DNA from: Qipengyuania sphaerica
GTDB taxonomy: Bacteria > Pseudomonadota > Alphaproteobacteria > Sphingomonadales > Sphingomonadaceae
Direction: 5' to 3'
Length of the DNA stretch: 64,000 bases
Assembly: GCF_019711595.1 (NCBI RefSeq)
Contig: NZ_JAIGNR010000005.1
Span: 62,001-126,000 of the forward strand
Of the stretch, positions 53,893-63,463 are shown in pieces. Each line of letters opens with the position of its first letter. The first letter of the stretch is position 1. The position numbers and the translations under genes are program-made. The notes beneath the pieces were generated by a model. The model worked only from the letters and a program-made list of their open reading frames with translations, searched no databases and was not told where the DNA came from.

Positions 53893-54491
53893 TATCCCGC
53901 CGCCCTCTTCAATGCCACGCGGATGAGATCGCCCTCGCTCGCGCCTTCGCCCAGTTCGCCCTGTGCCGCCGCCACCGCGCGCGCGGCCACGGCTGGCTTG
54001 AAGCCCAGGTTCTCGAGCGCGCTGACCGCATCGGCGCTCGCCCCGCCGACCGGTGATGCGACCGCCGCCACGCCCGCGCCGCCGGGAAGCGCGCCGGCCT
54101 TGTCCTTGAGCTCGTTGACGATGCGTCCGGCAAGCTTCGGCCCGACGCCCTGCGCCCGCGCAATGGTCGCCGCATCGCCTTGCGAGCAGGCCTGCTGCAC
54201 CTCGCCGGTCGACAGCGCCGAGAGGATGGCGAGGCCAACCTTGCTGCCCACGCCCTGCACCTGCGTGAGCAGGCGGAACCAGTCGCGCTCTGCCGCCTCG
54301 GCAAAGCCCAACAGGCGCATGTCGTTCTCGCTCACCTGAAGATCGGTGTAGATCGTGCAGGCCTCGCCCTTTTCACCCAGCGCAGCGAGCGTCTTGGTCG
54401 AGCAATGGACGAGGTAGCCGACGCCCGAGACATCGATCACCGCCCAGTCCGCGCCGGTTTCGTCGAGCAGGCCTTTGAGCTTCGCAATCAT
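53892..54491 (-). CDS. ruvA: Holliday junction DNA helicase RuvA
   Basis: A 199-residue protein with the OB-fold domain (MIAKLKGLLDETGADWAVID, VSGVGYLVHC), helix-hairpin-helix domain II (LLTQVQGVGSKVGLAILSAL, ARAQGVGPKLAGRIVNELKD) and the small RuvB-binding domain III (DAVSALENLGFKPAVAARAV) after a flexible linker rich in Ala/Gly. RuvA holds Holliday junctions for RuvB. It is the promoter-proximal gene of the operon. No ruvC is adjacent. Confidence 0.96.
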   Translation of the reverse strand: MIAKLKGLLDETGADWAVIDVSGVGYLVHCSTKTLAALGEKGEACTIYTDLQVSENDMRLLGFAEAAERDWFRLLTQVQGVGSKVGLAILSALSTGEVQQACSQGDAATIARAQGVGPKLAGRIVNELKDKAGALPGGAGVAAVASPVGGASADAVSALENLGFKPAVAARAVAAAQGELGEGASEGDLIRVALKRAAG

Positions 54492-54812
54492 ATTATTCCT
54501 TCTGCGCTACCCCTGCTGCTTTTGCCAGTGCTTCCCCCTCGTTTATCGCCAACGCGCTCGCCGGGCGGGGACGATTTGCCGACCGGTTGACGAAGTTGAC
54601 ACCGCGCCAAGCAATCCAACTCCTCCTAGCCCTTTGTTTGATATACACTTTATGTCAGATTTCGAAAGTTGACACATGGCGAAAAGACGATGCGCGCATC
54701 GCCAGTCTCGAACGCTTGTCGCAGTTTTCATTGCTGTAGGAAAATCCTGCTTCATCCATGTTCAGAAAAGGCAAAGTGGACACGTAGGGTTGCTTGGGAC
54801 AAGACGAAGCAT
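54492..54812. other. 321-bp intergenic region between divergent ruvA and aroC
   Basis: No convincing gene was found. Short frames on both strands (e.g. 54475-54672 and 54543-54755) lack family resemblance or ribosome sites. The central part (about 54625-54700) is notably AT-richer than its flanks and contains TATACACTTTATG, which may hold a promoter for one of the divergent genes. A six-codon frame at 54653 was considered as an attenuator but has no aromatic codon cluster. Confidence 0.6.
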
Positions 54813-55886
54813 ATGAGCTGGAACACATTCGGACGCGTCTTGCGCTTTACCACCTGGGGCGAGAGCCACGGGCCTGCCATCGGCGCGGTGCTCGACGGAT
54901 GCCCGCCGGGGATCGCGCTCACCGAAGCCGACATCCAGCCCTTCCTCGATGCGCGCAAACCGGGGCAGAACAAGTTCACCACCCAGCGCAAGGAACCCGA
55001 CGAGGTCCGCATCCTCTCCGGCGTGTTCGAGGGCAAGACCACCGGCACGCCGATCAGTCTGCTGATCGAAAACACCGACCAGCGATCGAAAGATTATTCG
55101 GAGATCGCCAATACCTACCGGCCCGGCCATGCCGACTATGCCTATGACGCGAAATACGGTTTCCGCGATTATCGCGGCGGCGGACGGTCGAGCGCGCGCG
55201 AGACGGCGATGCGCGTGGCGGCGGGCGCGGTGGCGAGGCTGGTGATCGGCGATGTCACCATCCTCGCCTATGTCGCGGAAATCGGCGGCGACCGGGTCGA
55301 CCCGGCGAATTTCGATCGAGAGGAAATCGCCCGCAATCCCTTCTGGTGTCCCGATGCAGAGGCCGCCAAGCGTTGGGAAAAGCTGGTCGACGATGCGCGA
55401 AAGGCCGGATCATCGCTCGGCGCGGTGGTCGAATGCGTGGCCGAGGGCGTACCCGCAGGCTGGGGCGCACCGATCTATGCCAAGCTCGACGGCGACCTTG
55501 CGGCGGGCATGATGAGCATCAATGCGGTCAAGGGCGTGGAGATCGGCGACGGCTTCGACGCCGCGCGCCTGACCGGCGAGCAGAACGCCGATGCCATGTC
55601 ACCGGGAGCGGACGGACCCGAATTCGCCGCCAATCACGCAGGCGGCATTGCTGGCGGCATCTCGACCGGCCAGCCGGTGGTCTGCCGCGTGGCTTTCAAG
55701 CCTACCAGCTCGATCCTCACCCCCGTCGCCAGCGTGGACCGCGAAGGCAAGGCGACCGAGGTCCGCACCAAGGGCCGCCACGACCCCTGCGTCGGTATCC
55801 GCGGTACGCCGGTGGTCGAAGCTATGATGGCGCTGGTCCTGGCGGATCACATGATGTTGCACCGCGCCCAAATAGCGCAGCGGTAG
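54813..55886 (+). CDS. aroC: Chorismate synthase
   Basis: A 357-residue enzyme that makes chorismate from EPSP using reduced FMN. Signatures are [20 protein letters not shown] at the N-terminus, [40 protein letters not shown] and, near the end, the conserved [20 protein letters not shown]. It provides the substrate for the PheA branch encoded at 30995. The start at 54813 fits the family; longer frames upstream are shadow. The gene stands alone. Confidence 0.96.
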   Translation: MSWNTFGRVLRFTTWGESHGPAIGAVLDGCPPGIALTEADIQPFLDARKPGQNKFTTQRKEPDEVRILSGVFEGKTTGTPISLLIENTDQRSKDYSEIANTYRPGHADYAYDAKYGFRDYRGGGRSSARETAMRVAAGAVARLVIGDVTILAYVAEIGGDRVDPANFDREEIARNPFWCPDAEAAKRWEKLVDDARKAGSSLGAVVECVAEGVPAGWGAPIYAKLDGDLAAGMMSINAVKGVEIGDGFDAARLTGEQNADAMSPGADGPEFAANHAGGIAGGISTGQPVVCRVAFKPTSSILTPVASVDREGKATEVRTKGRHDPCVGIRGTPVVEAMMALVLADHMMLHRAQIAQR

Positions 55887-55981
55887 CAAGAAATGCGCGC
55901 TCGGTGTGGATATCCCGCGCCCCAATACTGTGCGTTACATACAACAGTTACGGGCGAATAGTTTCGGGCTCGCCACTGAAC

Positions 55982-56009
55982 TTGACCCTCCGATTTCCCG
56001 CGATAATTG
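55982..56009 (+). promoter_or_regulatory. Putative sigma-70 promoter with dyad for the RTX gene
   Basis: TTGACC (55982-55987) and TAATTG (56004-56009) lie 16 bp apart. The -10-like element is framed exactly by a perfect dyad, CCGCGA (55998-56003) and TCGCGG (56010-56015), so a repressor at this site would block the promoter. The gene starts 108 bp downstream. Confidence 0.45.
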
Positions 56010-56116
56010 TCGCGGAAAGGGTCTGCTCTCTCACATCTAACGCCGCCGAAAATTTTCGACGACGACGCTAGGCTTGTGGTTCCGGTCGGCCCTTATTTCA
56101 CCAAGGGGGTCGAAAA

Positions 56117-58414
56117 ATGGAAATTGCAGGGACTGATAACGGCGAGAATATTTACGGGACTTCAGGCGACGATACGATCGACGCCCTGGGAGGAAATGAC
56201 CGGATATACGGCAGTATCGGCACCGACACGATCGATGGCGGGGATGGCTTGGACCAGCTCTATTTCACCAATTGGCTTTCAGACCTTTTCCCGATGCCTG
56301 CCGGGCCGGTCACCTATACTCTTGGCGCAAACAGCCTGACCAGCAGCGATGGCTCCATCGACACCAGCTTCACCAACATCGAAGCGGTCCGCTTCTACCT
56401 GGATCGCGACCTGGTCTACGATGTGACAGTAGACGCCAGTGCCTTCGAATCCCCGGTGCCGAACGGCTTTACCGTCTTCTTCCTGGGGCTTGGCGATGAC
56501 GTATTTTTCGGCAGCAACTATAACGACACCGTTTCACTCGGTGCCGGCGAAAACTACATGGATGGCGCTGGCGGCTTCGATATTGCCGCGCTGGAAAGTG
56601 CGACTTCCGGTGAGTGGGTTTACGCGATAGGCGACTCGCAGGAATTCACGGTCCTCCAAGGCAATAATACCCTGCTCACTGCAACCAATGTCGAGATGGT
56701 CGAGATTTTCAGTGACTATCGTTACGGCAATGTCCCGTCTCACGGGATGCAGGTGGATGCTTCCGAACTGGACGGCGTAGAGGTTTATTTCATTAACACG
56801 GAGCTGGGCGACGTCCTGATCGGATCGACATCGGGCGATCATTTCGCCCTGAGCGCCTGGAATCAATCACCCTATGGAACTTTTGAAGATCATGTCTGGG
56901 GCATGGGCGGCGCGGATCTGTACGACTTCTCGCAAGGTCAGTTTGTAGGGGTATGGATCCATGATTTCGACCATGACGATACAGTCAGCTTCTACCACCC
57001 CTATATTGAGGGCCTCATCTCCAATGGCTCGATGCACTATGGCGCGCTGACCGGTGAAGTCGGCGACATGGCCTATAGCTGGCATGATGGCTATACCGAG
57101 ATCGCCTATGACGCCAATGGCAACGGTAGTGCCGATCAGGTCCTGATCCTTGCAGGTGGATATTACCATCTCGACCTGGCTACCGAGTTGCAGGACGGGG
57201 TCACGGTGCTCGGCCATCTCGTCTTTGGCTCTGCCGATCGGGAAACCGTCCTGACCTCCGATGCCGATACCTATTTCAGCGGAACGGGGAATGAAACCAT
57301 TTCCGCGCTGGGCGGAGCGGACCTCATTTACGGCAATCTCGGCAACGACTTCATCGATGGCGGCAGCGGCAAGGACACGGTCAGCTACAAGGGAGCAACG
57401 GAAGGAGTGTTCGTCAGGCTTAGCCTTTCGGGCGTCCAGCAGGACACCCTGGGGGCCGGCATCGACACCCTGGTATCGATCGAAAACCTTACAGGCACGC
57501 AGTTCCGCGACCGCTTGGAAGGTGATGCGACGGGTAACCGGCTCGAAGGCTTGGGAGGCGACGACCGAGTCTATGGCCATGGGGGCAACGATGTCATCGT
57601 TCTCGACACGGGCAACGACCGCGCTTGGGCCGGCGCAGATGATGACCGCATCTACGGCCAGGACGGCAACGACCGCATCTATGGCGACAATGGCGATGAC
57701 CGTCTCTACGGCCAGGCAGATGACGACACGCTGATCGGCGGGGCGGGCAATGACGAGATGGTCGGCGGCACCGGCAACGACATCTATTTCGTCGACGATG
57801 CAGGCGACAGCGTGCTCGAGCTGGCAGGCGAGGGCAATGACGGCGTGATCGCCGGGCTCGACTATGTGCTGGGCGACAATGTCGAGATCCTGCGCATGCG
57901 CACCGGCGATTTCGACGGGACCGGCAACGGGCTCGACAACATCGTGCGCGGTGTCGGCGGGGTCAACGTGCTCCACGGCATGGGCGGTGATGACAGCATC
58001 TATGGCGGCACGGGCAACGACACGCTCGACGGCGGCGATGGCAACGACCGGCTCTATGGCGAGAACGGCAGCGACACGATGACCGGCGGCGCGGGCGCCG
58101 ACAGCTTTATTTTCATGAGTGCAGAAGAGATGGGCGCGCGCCTCGCGATCGCCGATATCATCACCGACTTCAGCCAGTCGGACGGCGACCGGATCAACCT
58201 GCGCAACGTCGATGCCAGTATTTACGTCGAAGGCGACCAGAACTTCGCCTTCATCGGCACCTCGGCTTTCAGCCAGACGGCAGGCGAACTGCGCTATTTC
58301 CAGACCAGCACCAGCACCATCGTGGAAATGGACGTGGACGGCGACGGCGTCGGCGATCTCTACATCCGCCTCGACGGGCAGATGGATCTCAGCGCGGGCG
58401 ATTTCATCCTCTGA
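56117..58414 (+). CDS. RTX-type calcium-binding protein (predicted type I secretion substrate)
   Basis: A 765-residue acidic protein without a signal peptide. A short N-terminal RTX block (GTSGDDTIDALGGNDRIYG) is followed by a ~350-residue region lacking RTX repeats, whose fold I do not recognise, then dense GGxGNDxxx nonapeptides from about residue 475 to 655 (VYGHGGNDVIVLDTGNDR, IYGQDGNDRIYGDNGDDRLY). The C-terminus (ITDFSQSDGDRINLRNVDAS and a final LSAGDFIL) fits a type I secretion signal. The calcium-binding beta-roll is expected to fold outside the cell. No ABC exporter or membrane fusion gene is adjacent. Confidence 0.85.
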   Translation: MEIAGTDNGENIYGTSGDDTIDALGGNDRIYGSIGTDTIDGGDGLDQLYFTNWLSDLFPMPAGPVTYTLGANSLTSSDGSIDTSFTNIEAVRFYLDRDLVYDVTVDASAFESPVPNGFTVFFLGLGDDVFFGSNYNDTVSLGAGENYMDGAGGFDIAALESATSGEWVYAIGDSQEFTVLQGNNTLLTATNVEMVEIFSDYRYGNVPSHGMQVDASELDGVEVYFINTELGDVLIGSTSGDHFALSAWNQSPYGTFEDHVWGMGGADLYDFSQGQFVGVWIHDFDHDDTVSFYHPYIEGLISNGSMHYGALTGEVGDMAYSWHDGYTEIAYDANGNGSADQVLILAGGYYHLDLATELQDGVTVLGHLVFGSADRETVLTSDADTYFSGTGNETISALGGADLIYGNLGNDFIDGGSGKDTVSYKGATEGVFVRLSLSGVQQDTLGAGIDTLVSIENLTGTQFRDRLEGDATGNRLEGLGGDDRVYGHGGNDVIVLDTGNDRAWAGADDDRIYGQDGNDRIYGDNGDDRLYGQADDDTLIGGAGNDEMVGGTGNDIYFVDDAGDSVLELAGEGNDGVIAGLDYVLGDNVEILRMRTGDFDGTGNGLDNIVRGVGGVNVLHGMGGDDSIYGGTGNDTLDGGDGNDRLYGENGSDTMTGGAGADSFIFMSAEEMGARLAIADIITDFSQSDGDRINLRNVDASIYVEGDQNFAFIGTSAFSQTAGELRYFQTSTSTIVEMDVDGDGVGDLYIRLDGQMDLSAGDFIL
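57541..58085 (+). repeat. RTX nonapeptide repeat array
   Basis: Tandem degenerate 27-bp units encoding G-G-x-G-N-D-x-x-x-type nonapeptides, interrupted by a non-repeat stretch (about 57785-57960). They form the calcium-binding beta-roll of the RTX protein. Confidence 0.85.
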
Positions 58415-58425
58415 CCCCGTGGCAT

Positions 58426-58455
58426 GGGTGGGAGGCGGAAATCCGCCTCTCACCC
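58426..58455 (+). terminator. Hairpin after the RTX gene
   Basis: GGGTGGGAGGCGGA pairs with TCCGCCTCTCACCC (one bulged or mismatched position), a very stable stem 12 bp beyond the stop codon. There is no T run, so termination may be partial or it may protect the 3' end. Confidence 0.5.
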
Positions 58456-58570
58456 GAACCCGGCTGGCAATTTCCGCCTACTCGCTTGCCATAAATGCAA
58501 GGAAACGCGCAGTTAGTTGAGCTTTCCGAAAGTTCCAGGCTACTGATTGAAAATTCCGATGCTCGCAATC

Positions 58571-58590
58571 GCACAAAATCGCTTTTGTGC
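58571..58590. promoter_or_regulatory. Perfect palindrome upstream of ahpC
   Basis: GCACAAAA and TTTTGTGC flank a TCGC spacer (20 bp in all, perfect arms), 60 bp before the ahpC start codon. It may be an operator for a peroxide- or redox-responsive regulator; it could also form a 5' UTR hairpin if transcribed. It does not resemble the OxyR consensus. Confidence 0.5.
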
Positions 58591-58649
58591 ATCGCAGCAC
58601 TCCCTATCTGCATCTCCGAGTTTCACACCCGAACAACGGAGAATAACCC

Positions 58650-59216
58650 ATGGGTATCATCGGAAGCACCATCAAGCCGTTCAACGCCACCGCCTTCCAG
58701 GCCGGCAAGGACTTTTTCCAGGTCACCGACGAAGACACGCGCGGCAAGTGGGCCGTCTTCTTCTTCTATCCGGCCGACTTCACCTTCGTCTGCCCGACCG
58801 AACTGGAAGACCTCGGCGAACAGTACGCCATGCTCCAGAAGATGGACGTCGAAGTCTATGCCGTGTCGACCGACACGCACTTCAGCCACAAGGCGTGGCA
58901 CGACACTTCGGAGAAGATCGGCAAGCTGAACTTCCCCTTCCTCGGCGACCAGAACCACGTTCTGGCGCGCAATTTCGACGTGCTGCGTGAAGGCGCTGGC
59001 CTTGCCGACCGTGCGACCTTCGTGGTCGATCCCGACGGCGTGATCCAGATCATGGAACAGACCTGCGAAGGCGTCGGCCGCAACGCCAACGAACTCGCAC
59101 GCAAGATCAAGGCCGCCCAGTATGTGCGCGCCAACCCCGGCCAGGTCTGCCCGGCTGCGTGGGAAGAAGGCAGCGAAACGCTGGCTCCCTCGCTCGATCT
59201 CGTCGGCAAGATCTAA
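58650..59216 (+). CDS. ahpC: Alkyl hydroperoxide reductase, peroxiredoxin subunit
   Basis: A 188-residue typical 2-Cys peroxiredoxin. The peroxidatic Cys48 lies in [13 protein letters not shown] and the resolving Cys167 in [30 protein letters not shown] and [18 protein letters not shown] match AhpC. It reduces hydrogen peroxide and organic peroxides using AhpF. A GGAGAATAACCC ribosome site precedes the start. A strong hairpin follows the gene, so ahpC may be expressed above ahpF. Confidence 0.97.
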   Translation: MGIIGSTIKPFNATAFQAGKDFFQVTDEDTRGKWAVFFFYPADFTFVCPTELEDLGEQYAMLQKMDVEVYAVSTDTHFSHKAWHDTSEKIGKLNFPFLGDQNHVLARNFDVLREGAGLADRATFVVDPDGVIQIMEQTCEGVGRNANELARKIKAAQYVRANPGQVCPAAWEEGSETLAPSLDLVGKI

Positions 59217-59293
59217 GGCTGACAGCATCCGTTAAGGTGGGCGTTCCTAGTCGCGCCCACCCAAGAGCCCGAGCATAGAACTCGGGTCGCTGG

Positions 59294-59333
59294 AAGGCCC
59301 GGGGCAATTCCTCCCCCCCGCCCCGGGCCTTTT
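59294..59333 (+). terminator. Hairpin between ahpC and ahpF
   Basis: AAGGCCCGGGGC pairs with GCCCCGGGCCTT across a 14-base pyrimidine-rich loop and is followed by TT and CCCC. It is probably a partial terminator that lowers read-through into ahpF. Confidence 0.75.
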
Positions 59334-59384
59334 CCCCTCCCCGAAATTTTCGTCCCATCCGCGAACCACGCCCGGAGTCCGTCC

Positions 59385-60974
59385 ATGCTCGATGCGAACC
59401 TGACCCAGCAGCTGAAGACCTATCTCGCCAATCTGCGCGAGCCGGTCGAACTCGTCGCCTCGCTTGGCGATGACGACAAGTCGCGCCAAACCCGCGAACT
59501 GCTCGAAGAGATTGCTGCGCTGCACGACATGGTCTCGGCCAGCTTCGACGGCACGGACGAGCGCAAGCCCAGCTTCGTGATCCGCCGCGCAAGCGACGCG
59601 GAAAAGTGGGTCCGCTTTGCAGGACTGCCGATGGGGCACGAGTTCACCTCGCTGGTGCTCGCGCTGCTATGGGCGGGCGGCCATCCGCCCAAGGTCAATG
59701 CCGATTTGCTCGAACAGGTCCGAGGGTTGCAGGGCGACTTCCACTTCGAGATGTACTTCTCGCTCTCCTGCCACAATTGCCCCGAAGTGGTGCAGGCGCT
59801 GACGCTCATGGCACTCGAAAATCCGCGCATCACCGCGACGCTGATCGAGGGCGGCACATACAAGGACGAGGTCGAGAAGCGCGACGTCATGGCCGTGCCC
59901 GCGACCTTCCTCAATGGCGAGCCCTTCTACAACGGCAAGATGGAACTGGCCGAGATCCTGGCGAAGATCGACAGCGGCGCGGATGCCAAGGCTGCCGAAA
60001 AGCTGGCTGCCAAGGACCCGTTCGAAGTCCTCATCGTCGGCGGCGGACCTGCTGGCGCGGCCTCGGCCATCTATACCGCGCGCAAGGGCTTTCGCACCGG
60101 CATCGCGGCCGAACGCTTCGGCGGGCAATTGCACGATACGCTCGGTATCGAGAACCTGCCCGGCACACCCTATACCGAAGGTCCGAAGCTGGCAGGCGAG
60201 CTCGAGCGCCACGTTAGCGAATACGAGATCGACCTGATGAACCTTGCCAAGGCGGTGAAGCTGGTGCCGGCCAAGGAAGAAGGCGGCCTCCACACGGTCG
60301 AGCTCGGCAATGGCGCATCGCTCAAGGCGCGCAGCCTGATCCTTGCGACCGGCGCGCGCTGGCGAAACCTCGGCGTGCCCGGCGAGGCCGAATATCGCAA
60401 CAAGGGCGTGGCATACTGCCCGCACTGCGACGGCCCGCTGTTCAAGGGCAAGCGCATCGCGGTGATCGGCGGCGGCAATTCGGGCGTCGAGGCGGCGATC
60501 GACCTCGCCAAGATCGTCGGCCATGTGACGCTGATCGAATATGACGAGAGCTTGCGCGCCGACGAGGTGCTGCAGGCCAAGCTGCGCAGCTTGCCCAATG
60601 TCGAGATCGTGACCAGCGGCCAGACCACCGAGATCACCGGCAAGGACGGCAAGGTCGATGGCCTGGTCGTGAAAGACCGCAAATCGGGCGACGAACGCCG
60701 GATCGACCTTGAAGGTGTCTTCGTCCAGATCGGCCTCGTGCCCAATACCGAATGGCTTCAGGGCAGCGGCCTTGAACTCAGCCCATTCGCCGAGATCGTC
60801 ACCGACGAGGAAGGGCGGACCAATCTGCCCGGTATCTTCGGCGCAGGCGACGTGACCGATGTTCCCTACAAGCAGATCGTCGTGGCCATGGGCGAAGGCT
60901 CTAAAGCGGGTCTCTCCGCCTTCGATTACCTGATCCGCACCGAGCCTGCCGGAGACATCGCCGAGGCCGCATGA
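59385..60974 (+). CDS. ahpF: Alkyl hydroperoxide reductase subunit F
   Basis: A 529-residue flavoprotein. The N-terminal tandem thioredoxin-fold domain carries the disulfide CHNC (Cys129, Cys132); FAD and NAD(P)H domains follow ([40 protein letters not shown]) with the catalytic pair CPHC (Cys345, Cys348) in the segment [36 protein letters not shown] is the FAD-binding end. It takes electrons from NADH to AhpC. It lies 168 bp after ahpC with a hairpin between. Confidence 0.96.
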   Translation: MLDANLTQQLKTYLANLREPVELVASLGDDDKSRQTRELLEEIAALHDMVSASFDGTDERKPSFVIRRASDAEKWVRFAGLPMGHEFTSLVLALLWAGGHPPKVNADLLEQVRGLQGDFHFEMYFSLSCHNCPEVVQALTLMALENPRITATLIEGGTYKDEVEKRDVMAVPATFLNGEPFYNGKMELAEILAKIDSGADAKAAEKLAAKDPFEVLIVGGGPAGAASAIYTARKGFRTGIAAERFGGQLHDTLGIENLPGTPYTEGPKLAGELERHVSEYEIDLMNLAKAVKLVPAKEEGGLHTVELGNGASLKARSLILATGARWRNLGVPGEAEYRNKGVAYCPHCDGPLFKGKRIAVIGGGNSGVEAAIDLAKIVGHVTLIEYDESLRADEVLQAKLRSLPNVEIVTSGQTTEITGKDGKVDGLVVKDRKSGDERRIDLEGVFVQIGLVPNTEWLQGSGLELSPFAEIVTDEEGRTNLPGIFGAGDVTDVPYKQIVVAMGEGSKAGLSAFDYLIRTEPAGDIAEAA

Positions 60975-60998
60975 CCCGGTCTCGATCCGTAGATGAAG

Positions 60999-61030
60999 CG
61001 CCGTCATTCCAATGGGATGGCGGCGTTTTT
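60999..61030 (+). terminator. Intrinsic terminator of ahpF
   Basis: CGCCGTCAT pairs with ATGGCGGCG (one G-U) around a nine-base loop and is followed by TTTTTCCTTT, 25 bp after the stop codon. Confidence 0.8.
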
Positions 61031-61066
61031 CCTTTGTGCGCCACGCTTCGTCGCTCAATCGCTTAT

Positions 61067-61098
61067 TCCAATCTATTTGAACCGTTTAATCGATTGGA
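61067..61098. promoter_or_regulatory. Inverted repeat upstream of katG
   Basis: TCCAATC (61067-61073) and GATTGGA (61092-61098) form an inverted repeat with an 18-bp spacer, about 78 bp before the katG start. A TTGAAC sequence between the arms may serve as a -35 element. It may be a regulator site, with the family unknown. Confidence 0.4.
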
Positions 61099-61175
61099 CG
61101 GATTAGAGGGCAAGGTTCACTGTGCCTGCATTGTCGGGCGGGAGACCCGAGTCTTTTTACGAGGAGAGTGACTTC

Positions 61176-63392
61176 ATGGACGCCAAAACCGGAGACATAA
61201 GCGGCTGCCCCTTCACCGGAGACAGCGGTACGCGCGGCCTCTTCGGCCGCCGCAACCGCGATTGGTGGCCCGACCAGCTCGACCTCGAAATCCTCACCGA
61301 AGGCGGCCGCGCGGCCGATCCGATGGACGATGATTTCGACTATTGCGAGGCGTTCAACGCGCTCGACTACAATGCACTGAAGGCCGACCTCACCGCGCTG
61401 ATGACCGACAGCCAGGAATGGTGGCCGGCAGATTATGGCCATTACGGCCCCTTCTTCATTCGCATGGCATGGCACGCGGCAGGCACCTATCGCACCGGCG
61501 ACGGGCGCGGCGGCGGTGGCAGCGGCCAGCAGCGCTTCGCACCGCTCAACAGCTGGCCCGACAACGGCAACCTCGACAAGGCGCGCCGCCTGCTGTGGCC
61601 GATCAAGCAGAAATACGGCAAGCACATCAGCTGGGCCGACCTCTTCATCCTTACAGGCAATGTCGCGATCGAGAGCATGGGCGGCCCCGTGTTCGGCTTC
61701 GGCGGCGGCCGTGCCGACGTGTTCGATCCCGAAACCGTCTATTGGGGCACGGAAGAAAAATGGGTCGATACGGGCGCTGAAACCCGCATCCACCCGGATG
61801 AAGGCCGCGCGCTCGAAAACCCGCTCGCCGCGATCCAGATGGGCCTCATCTACGTCAATCCCGAAGGCCCGGGCGGCAATCCGCACGACGCCGAGGGCAT
61901 GGCCCGCGACATGCGCGAAACCTTCAGCCGCATGGCGATGAACGACGAGGAGACCGTCGCTCTCACTGCAGGCGGTCACGCATTCGGCAAGGCGCATGGC
62001 GCCAAGCCGATCGACACCTTCTCCGGCGCGCCCGAAGGAGAGAACCTTCATCGCATGGGCTTTGGCTGGCTGACCGACCCCGACGAGATCGGCAAGGGCC
62101 ACATCACGACTTCGGGCATTGAAGGCGCGTGGACGCCGAACCCGACGCAGTGGGGCGGCGACTATTTCCGCCTGCTGTTCAAATATGACTACGAGCTGGT
62201 CCAGTCGCCTGCGGGTGCAAACCAGTGGCAGCCGGTCAATCCGGACCCCGAGGACATGGCGCCCGACGCGCGCGACCCGTCCAAGAAGGTCCCGACCATG
62301 ATGACCACCGCGGACATGGCGCTCAAGCGTGACCCGGAATATCGCAAGATTTCCGAACGCTTCCGCGACGACCAGGCCGCGCTCGACGATGCCTTCGCCC
62401 GCGCGTGGTTCAAGCTGTGCCACCGCGACATGGGCCCCAAGGTCCGTTACCTCGGCCCCGAAGTGCCTAGCGAAGACCTGATTTGGCAGGATCCGGTTCC
62501 CGCCGGAACGCAGGTATCGGACGGCGATCTGTCCTCCTTCAAGTCGAAGGTGCTCGATAGCGGCCTCACCGTCTCCGAACTGGTGAAAGCGGCCTGGGCC
62601 TCGGCCTCCACCTATCGCAATTCGGACCATCGCGGCGGCGCCAACGGTGCACACATCCGCTTCGACGAGCTGAAGAACTGGAAGGTCAACGACCCCGAGG
62701 AACTGGGCAAGGTCCTCGCCAAGCTCGACGAGATCCGCGGGTCCATCTCGATGGCCGACGCCATCGTCATTGCCGGTTCGGCAGCCGTCGAAAAGGCAGC
62801 CAGGGATGCCGGTTTCGATATCTCCGTGCCAGTCACCACGGGCCGCGGCGATGCGAAACGCGAGGACTTCGATGCCGAGAGCTGGGAACCGCTGGAACCG
62901 TTTGCCGACGGTTTCCGCAACTATCTCAAGACCAAGGCATCGGTGAAAACCGAGGACATGCTGATCGACCGGGCGCATCTGCTCGGCCTTTCGATCCCCG
63001 AGATGACCGTGCTGGTTGGAGGCTTGCGAGCCATGGGTGCTGTCACCAAGCACACCACGCACGGCAACAGCATCGGCGTCCTCACCGAGACCCCGGGCAA
63101 GCTCGACAACAGCTTCTTCAGGAACCTGCTCGGCATGGGCGTGATCTGGGAAGTGGTCGACGAGAGCGGCGACGAGGAATTCGTCGGCACCTGCCGCAAG
63201 ACCGGCAAGGAGCTGTGGCGCGCCACGCGCACCGACCTCGTGTTCGGCTCGAACTCGCGCCTGCGCGCCGTGGCCGAGGTCTATGCCGAGAACGGAAACG
63301 AGGAGAAGTTCGTGCGCGACTTCGTCAAGGCCTGGACCAAGGTCATGGACGCAGATCGCTTCGATCTCACCTACGCGAAATACCACAAGTAA
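61176..63392 (+). CDS. katG: Catalase-peroxidase
   Basis: A 738-residue bifunctional heme enzyme, normal length for KatG. The distal active site is Arg96-Trp99-His100 in [12 protein letters not shown]; Trp99 pairs with Tyr226 in [10 protein letters not shown] and Met253 in FSRMAMND to form the Met-Tyr-Trp adduct needed for catalase activity; the proximal heme His268 lies in [11 protein letters not shown]. The C-terminal duplicated domain lacks the heme site, as usual. ATG 61176 follows GAGGAGAG; an earlier frame start at 61122 is not needed. It removes high levels of hydrogen peroxide and complements AhpCF. Confidence 0.97.
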   Translation: MDAKTGDISGCPFTGDSGTRGLFGRRNRDWWPDQLDLEILTEGGRAADPMDDDFDYCEAFNALDYNALKADLTALMTDSQEWWPADYGHYGPFFIRMAWHAAGTYRTGDGRGGGGSGQQRFAPLNSWPDNGNLDKARRLLWPIKQKYGKHISWADLFILTGNVAIESMGGPVFGFGGGRADVFDPETVYWGTEEKWVDTGAETRIHPDEGRALENPLAAIQMGLIYVNPEGPGGNPHDAEGMARDMRETFSRMAMNDEETVALTAGGHAFGKAHGAKPIDTFSGAPEGENLHRMGFGWLTDPDEIGKGHITTSGIEGAWTPNPTQWGGDYFRLLFKYDYELVQSPAGANQWQPVNPDPEDMAPDARDPSKKVPTMMTTADMALKRDPEYRKISERFRDDQAALDDAFARAWFKLCHRDMGPKVRYLGPEVPSEDLIWQDPVPAGTQVSDGDLSSFKSKVLDSGLTVSELVKAAWASASTYRNSDHRGGANGAHIRFDELKNWKVNDPEELGKVLAKLDEIRGSISMADAIVIAGSAAVEKAARDAGFDISVPVTTGRGDAKREDFDAESWEPLEPFADGFRNYLKTKASVKTEDMLIDRAHLLGLSIPEMTVLVGGLRAMGAVTKHTTHGNSIGVLTETPGKLDNSFFRNLLGMGVIWEVVDESGDEEFVGTCRKTGKELWRATRTDLVFGSNSRLRAVAEVYAENGNEEKFVRDFVKAWTKVMDADRFDLTYAKYHK

Positions 63393-63423
63393 GGGCCGCC
63401 AAGGACCCTTCGGGTAAGCAAGG

Positions 63424-63454
63424 AGCCCCCGGTGGAAACGCCGGGGGCTTTTTC
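63424..63454. terminator. Terminator after katG
   Basis: AGCCCCCGG pairs with CCGGGGGCT around an eight-base loop and is followed by TTTTTC on the plus strand. It lies between katG and the convergent S41 peptidase gene. Confidence 0.85.
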
Positions 63455-63463
63455 TTGCGCGCG

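Noticed and set aside
54653-54673. Six-codon leader peptide as attenuator for aroC
   Set aside because: It lacks a run of aromatic codons and no alternative hairpins could be recognised downstream.
57541-58085. CRISPR-like periodic repeats
   Set aside because: The periodicity is 27 bp of degenerate RTX nonapeptide coding sequence inside a long open frame; there are no identical direct repeats with unique spacers.
61086-63386. 766-residue open frame antisense to katG
   Set aside because: Shadow of KatG codon bias; no domain is recognisable.
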